Assembly: GCA_001794935.1 (NCBI GenBank)
Contig: MGLY01000075.1
Span: forward strand, 1-17,337
Source: Chlamydiae bacterium RIFCSPHIGHO2_12_FULL_49_9
GTDB taxonomy: Bacteria > Chlamydiota > Chlamydiia > Chlamydiales > SM23-39
Reading direction: 5' to 3'
Length of the DNA stretch: 17,337 nucleotides
The stretch's first letter is position 1. Every line of letters begins with the position of its first letter. The position numbers and the translations under genes are program-made. The notes beneath the pieces are model-generated. The model had not been told where the DNA came from. It saw only the letters and a list, made by a program, of their open reading frames with translations, and did no database searches. Positions 14,628-17,337 of the stretch are shown here, piece by piece.

Positions 14628-15105
14628 GACCCAGCCTTTTTCCTGTTGAGTCGCCATCTCGATAGAAGATGGAGGAAAGCTTCCATTCCGCGCCTTCCTT
14701 TTTGGGGTCAGCCGGAGGAAGGCAGAAGACAATTGTTCCCTCAGGATACACATGGCCGGTCGCAAAAAAATCGATCACCAGCCTCTCCATTTTTTCCCCA
14801 TCGAGATAAATGCTCAGAGCCGCCTCTAACTTAAGGGGCGGGAATTTTTTCGCTTTTTGATTGTCTATACAAGCCGATTCGAATACCCAGCTTTTCCCCT
14901 TTTTCTCGAGAACTCCCTGCCAATCGGCCTGGGTTGTTGCCGCAATTCTCTGACAGACCAAAAACCGAGAGCGGAGCTTTTCCAAATCGGAAGAGAGTTG
15001 CTTCTTGGAAATCGCCTCGCTCAGTTTCCACCCAACAAGAGCGCTTGCCAAAAGAATGAGGGCGATTCCAACCATTACCTCAAGAAGCGTAAGTGTGCGT
15101 CTCAT
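14605..15105 (-). CDS. GspH-like type II secretion minor pseudopilin
   Basis: The 166-residue protein begins MRRTLTLLEVMVGIALILLA, a type IV pilin-like N-terminus: a short basic leader, the TLLE motif with Glu at +5, then a hydrophobic helix of about 20 residues. The rest is a mixed globular domain ending in a short tail (GPIHPSEV). Position fits a minor pseudopilin (GspH/I class) capping the T2SS pseudopilus; the exact letter is uncertain. The residue before the cleavage point is Thr where Gly is usual. Its ATG (15103-15105) overlaps the gspG stop as ATGA, indicating translational coupling. The 3' end runs 23 bases into the convergent gene at 12903-14627, and no terminator lies between them. 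Confidence 0.65.
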   Translation of the reverse strand: MRRTLTLLEVMVGIALILLASALVGWKLSEAISKKQLSSDLEKLRSRFLVCQRIAATTQADWQGVLEKKGKSWVFESACIDNQKAKKFPPLKLEAALSIYLDGEKMERLVIDFFATGHVYPEGTIVFCLPPADPKKEGAEWKLSSIFYRDGDSTGKRLGPIHPSEV

Positions 15106-15491
15106 TCTTCATCCGATGTTTCGTCAAGAATCCCTTTTTTCTTTTTATAGGCATCTAGAGCTTCAGATCTAATGTCAAAATCGCTCTTATCTTTTGTTGC
15201 TTTGATCGAGAACTCTTTCTTCCAGCCATCTTTGATTAAATTTTCAGGGTCTTTAGCAAGACCTGTTTTTTTTAGGTAGTAGACCGGTTTCTTCGCGATC
15301 GCTTCCGCATCGGGATTTTCGGCAAGACAGATGAGGAGAAGATCTCTAAGTTGCTCTTTTGCTTGCTCCGTTCTAAAAACTCTCCCTCGATCCAGAGTTC
15401 CTCTCATGTTGTAGCCGATGGCGCCAGTGATGAGGGTGATGAGGAAGATCACGATCATAATTTCAAGAAGCGTTAGGGTTCTTTTTTTCAT
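15102..15491 (-). CDS. gspG: Type II secretion major pseudopilin GspG
   Basis: The product has 129 residues, at the short end for GspG, the main subunit of the T2SS pseudopilus that pushes substrates through the outer-membrane secretin. The N-terminus MKKRTLTLLEIMIVIFLITL carries the class III (type IV pilin-like) leader with E at +5 and the polymerising hydrophobic helix. LIKDGWKKEFSI at about residues 84-95 corresponds to the family's DPWG-x-x-Y loop, with the Pro and Gly altered. The tail is acidic and Lys-rich (KKKKGILDETSDEE). As in the next gene, Thr takes the place of the -1 Gly. It lies eight bases after gspF, and its ribosome site (CAGGA) overlaps the gspF stop. The downstream gspH-like gene overlaps by four bases. 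Confidence 0.85.
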   Translation of the reverse strand: MKKRTLTLLEIMIVIFLITLITGAIGYNMRGTLDRGRVFRTEQAKEQLRDLLLICLAENPDAEAIAKKPVYYLKKTGLAKDPENLIKDGWKKEFSIKATKDKSDFDIRSEALDAYKKKKGILDETSDEE

Positions 15492-15499
15492 AAATGGTT

Positions 15500-16687
15500 T
15501 TATCCTGTTGCAAATGAACTTACATCGGTCAGAGGTAGCAATACGGAAAGGAGCACAAATCCGATCACAACTCCGAGAAAAAGAAGGAGGACCGGTTGAG
15601 CCACTGTCGTGAAATCCGAGAGTGTCTTTTCAAGCTCTTCTTCATAAATTTGGGCAATTTGTTTCATCATAAATGGGAGGTTCCCTCCCTGTTCGGCAAT
15701 ACTGAGCAGCCTGGGGATCAAAGGGGGAATCAGCGGGTTATTTTGAAACGGAGCGCAAATAGAGTCTCCTTGAGAAATCCTCTCCTCTGCCCGAGCAATC
15801 ACCGATTCTAAAAAGGGATGATGCATGACTCGCCTTGCCTGATCAAACGCAGAAAGAAGGGGGAGCCCCCCCTCAAGAAGTGTCGCTGCAGCTCGAAAAA
15901 ATCGAACAAATGCCGCTTTTGCGAGAATCGATTTTAAAAAGGGGACCTTCAGAAGAAAAGCGGCCGCCCCAGCCCTCCATTTCTTTGAAAAAAAAGCAGC
16001 AAAGACCAGCCCTAAAAAAGCGCAGGCAAGAGAAAGGAGAATATATTTCCCTTTGCACGCAAGTCGGCTTGCCCCAAACACAACTTGGGTGAATGGGTGG
16101 AGATCGCGCCCTTCAAAAAGCTCTTGAAGAGCGGGGATCACAAAAAAGAGAAGGGAAGACAAAACGACAAGACAAAAAGAGAAGAGAAGAGCCGGATATA
16201 AAAGAGCGGCAAGCAGCTGTCTTTTGACTTGTTGCTCACGAGAGAGAAGCTGGCTTAAATCATTGAGGGCTGCTGCAAGCCTTCCGGTTTTCTCGGCATT
16301 GGAGATCATCGATGTGTAGAGCAGATCAAAAGAGCTCGAGTGCGATGACAAAGCCTCCGAAAAAGACTGGCCGCTCCGAACCCGATCGGAGAGATCTAAA
16401 AGCAAAGGATGCGCTTTTTGCGCGCGATACTTCTCTTCAAGGGCAAGTAAAGCTTCAAATAGGGGGAGTCCAGCCTGGAGGAGCCGCCCGATCTCTCGCG
16501 TCAAATTGAGCACTTCCAAATTCGACAAGCCTGCTTTGATTTGTTTTTGGCTTAGAGGGGAGATCTCGAAAACCGGGATCTGTTCTCGCCCCAGTTTCAT
16601 TTTGGCATCCAATAAACTCTCAGCATCGATTGTCCTCTGATATTTTCTCCCTTTTTTAGAAAGCGCCTGATATTGAAAAAGGGGCAT
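15500..16687 (-). CDS. gspF: Type II secretion inner-membrane platform protein GspF
   Basis: The 395-residue length is typical. GspF is the polytopic platform protein that links the GspE ATPase to the pseudopilus. The N-terminus LFQYQALSKKGRKYQRTIDAESLLDAKMKL is the standard GspF/PilC opening. Two T2SSF helical domains follow: AGLPLFEALLALE...GQSFSEALSSHSSSFDLLYTSMI...EKTGRLAAALNDLSQLL (about 73-155), and GGLPLLSAFDQARRVMHHPFL...IAEQGGNLPFMMKQIAQIYEEELE (about 276-355). Each is followed by membrane helices, with a terminal helix PVLLLFLGVVIGFVLLSVLLP. The start ATG lies two bases after the gspE stop, and gspG follows after eight bases, so E-F-G-H form one tight operon transcribed leftward. 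Confidence 0.93.
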   Translation of the reverse strand: MPLFQYQALSKKGRKYQRTIDAESLLDAKMKLGREQIPVFEISPLSQKQIKAGLSNLEVLNLTREIGRLLQAGLPLFEALLALEEKYRAQKAHPLLLDLSDRVRSGQSFSEALSSHSSSFDLLYTSMISNAEKTGRLAAALNDLSQLLSREQQVKRQLLAALLYPALLFSFCLVVLSSLLFFVIPALQELFEGRDLHPFTQVVFGASRLACKGKYILLSLACAFLGLVFAAFFSKKWRAGAAAFLLKVPFLKSILAKAAFVRFFRAAATLLEGGLPLLSAFDQARRVMHHPFLESVIARAEERISQGDSICAPFQNNPLIPPLIPRLLSIAEQGGNLPFMMKQIAQIYEEELEKTLSDFTTVAQPVLLLFLGVVIGFVLLSVLLPLTDVSSFATG

Positions 16688-16689
16688 AT

Positions 16690-17337
16690 CTATTCTCTCT
16701 CCGGATCCATGCGAGTCACTCTCAAAAGTTCAGCGCTTGTTGTAATTCCCGAAATGACAAGCTCGACCCCTTGATCAAAAAGGCTCTTCATCTCTTGAGC
16801 GAGAGCCACCTTTCTCAGCTCTTCGCCATCTTGGCTCCTCAACACTTGAGATTTGATTTGGGATGTCACCGGCATAAGTTCATAGATGCCGTGACGCCCT
16901 TTATATCCAGAGTGAAAGCACTGCTCACATCCCGTCCCCCTGAAGAACTTACCCCCCTCTTTTTTGAGTCCAAGCTCGGCCAGTTCCTCAGCTGAAGGAG
17001 TATAGGAAGTTTTGCAATGAGGACAAATTTGGCGCATGAGTCTTTGAGCGACAATGCCAAGAATGGAAGAGGCGAGAAGATAGGGCTCGATTCCCATATC
17101 GGCTAGGCGGGTGAGAGCTGAAGGAGCGTCGTTGGTGTGGAGCGTGCTCAATACAAGATGGCCCGTGAGCGAGGCCTGGATTGCAATCTCAGCAGTTGGA
17201 CGGTCTCGAATTTCCCCAATCATAATGATGTCCGGGTCCTGGCGCAAAATATGGCGCAGCCCTTTTGCAAAATCGAGCTCGATCCGAGGATTTACATTCA
17301 TCTGAGAAATGCCGGATAGCTTGTATTCGACTGGATC
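16690..17337 (-). CDS. gspE: Type II secretion ATPase GspE (C-terminal part; 5' end outside window)
   Basis: The frame is open to the right edge, giving the last 215 residues; the ATG at 17301 is internal, since DPVEYKLSGISQ precedes it in frame. GspE hydrolyses ATP on the cytoplasmic face to drive pseudopilus assembly. Visible motifs in order are the Asp box (DPVEY), the QMNVNPRIELDFAKGLRHIL stretch, Walker B (DPDIIMIGEIRD), the His box (GHLVLSTLHTNDAPSALTRL), the Arg-rich GIVAQRLMRQICPHC, and the tetracysteine zinc site CPHC...CEQC found in GspE and PilB ATPases. Walker A lies outside the window. The C-terminus (LLRVTRMDPERE) is normal. The stop TAG (16690-16692) is two bases from the gspF ATG. 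Confidence 0.95.
   Translation of the reverse strand, partial: DPVEYKLSGISQMNVNPRIELDFAKGLRHILRQDPDIIMIGEIRDRPTAEIAIQASLTGHLVLSTLHTNDAPSALTRLADMGIEPYLLASSILGIVAQRLMRQICPHCKTSYTPSAEELAELGLKKEGGKFFRGTGCEQCFHSGYKGRHGIYELMPVTSQIKSQVLRSQDGEELRKVALAQEMKSLFDQGVELVISGITTSAELLRVTRMDPERE

Overview
The window looks like chromosomal DNA of a chlamydia-like bacterium (Chlamydiota, probably an amoeba-associated or environmental Parachlamydiales lineage). This is inferred from four things: a compact gspE-F-G-H type II secretion cluster, a predicted coiled-coil effector or inclusion-type protein with one hydrophobic segment, a cysteine-rich intimin/invasin-type beta-barrel, and two small-molecule transporters. 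No species can be named without a search. No tRNA, rRNA, CRISPR array, transposase or phage gene was seen.

Layout. Bases 1-243 are the 3' end of a TPR-type gene. A 233-base leader with nested inverted repeats precedes an MFS transporter (477-1691, +). This converges on an EamA/DMT-like transporter (1688-2620, -), and the two stop codons overlap. Two good sigma70-type promoters lie back to back at 2646-2709. One drives the DMT gene leftward. The other drives a rightward run: periplasmic TPR protein (2730-5363), membrane-anchored VWA protein (about 5533-7290), rsmD (7287-7850) and coaD (7857-8351). The gap between the TPR and VWA genes is almost filled by a 166-base imperfect palindrome (5369-5534). 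Both of its arms, read toward their outer ends, encode a similar peptide. It is the most unusual structure in the window.

Downstream of coaD lie a terminator-like hairpin, a 37-codon Pro/Gln/Lys-rich gene on the minus strand, a second terminator, and a large exported protein built of about thirty 24-residue MORN_2/YwqK repeats (8733-11348, -). Divergent from it is an outer-membrane protein (11486-12823, +) with a proline-rich periplasmic segment and an inverse-autotransporter barrel but no passenger. A 574-residue single-TM coiled-coil protein follows (12903-14627, +). Its 3' end overlaps by 23 bases a convergent type II secretion operon whose visible order is gspE (cut by the window edge), gspF, gspG and a gspH-like pseudopilin.

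How the parts fit. Most of the window concerns the cell envelope and secretion: T2SS machinery, an exported repeat protein, a barrel, and a periplasmic TPR protein beside a VWA protein with a TonB-like N-terminus. The housekeeping genes rsmD and coaD sit at the end of the TPR/VWA transcription unit. Family assignments rest on motifs read by eye; no database search was run.
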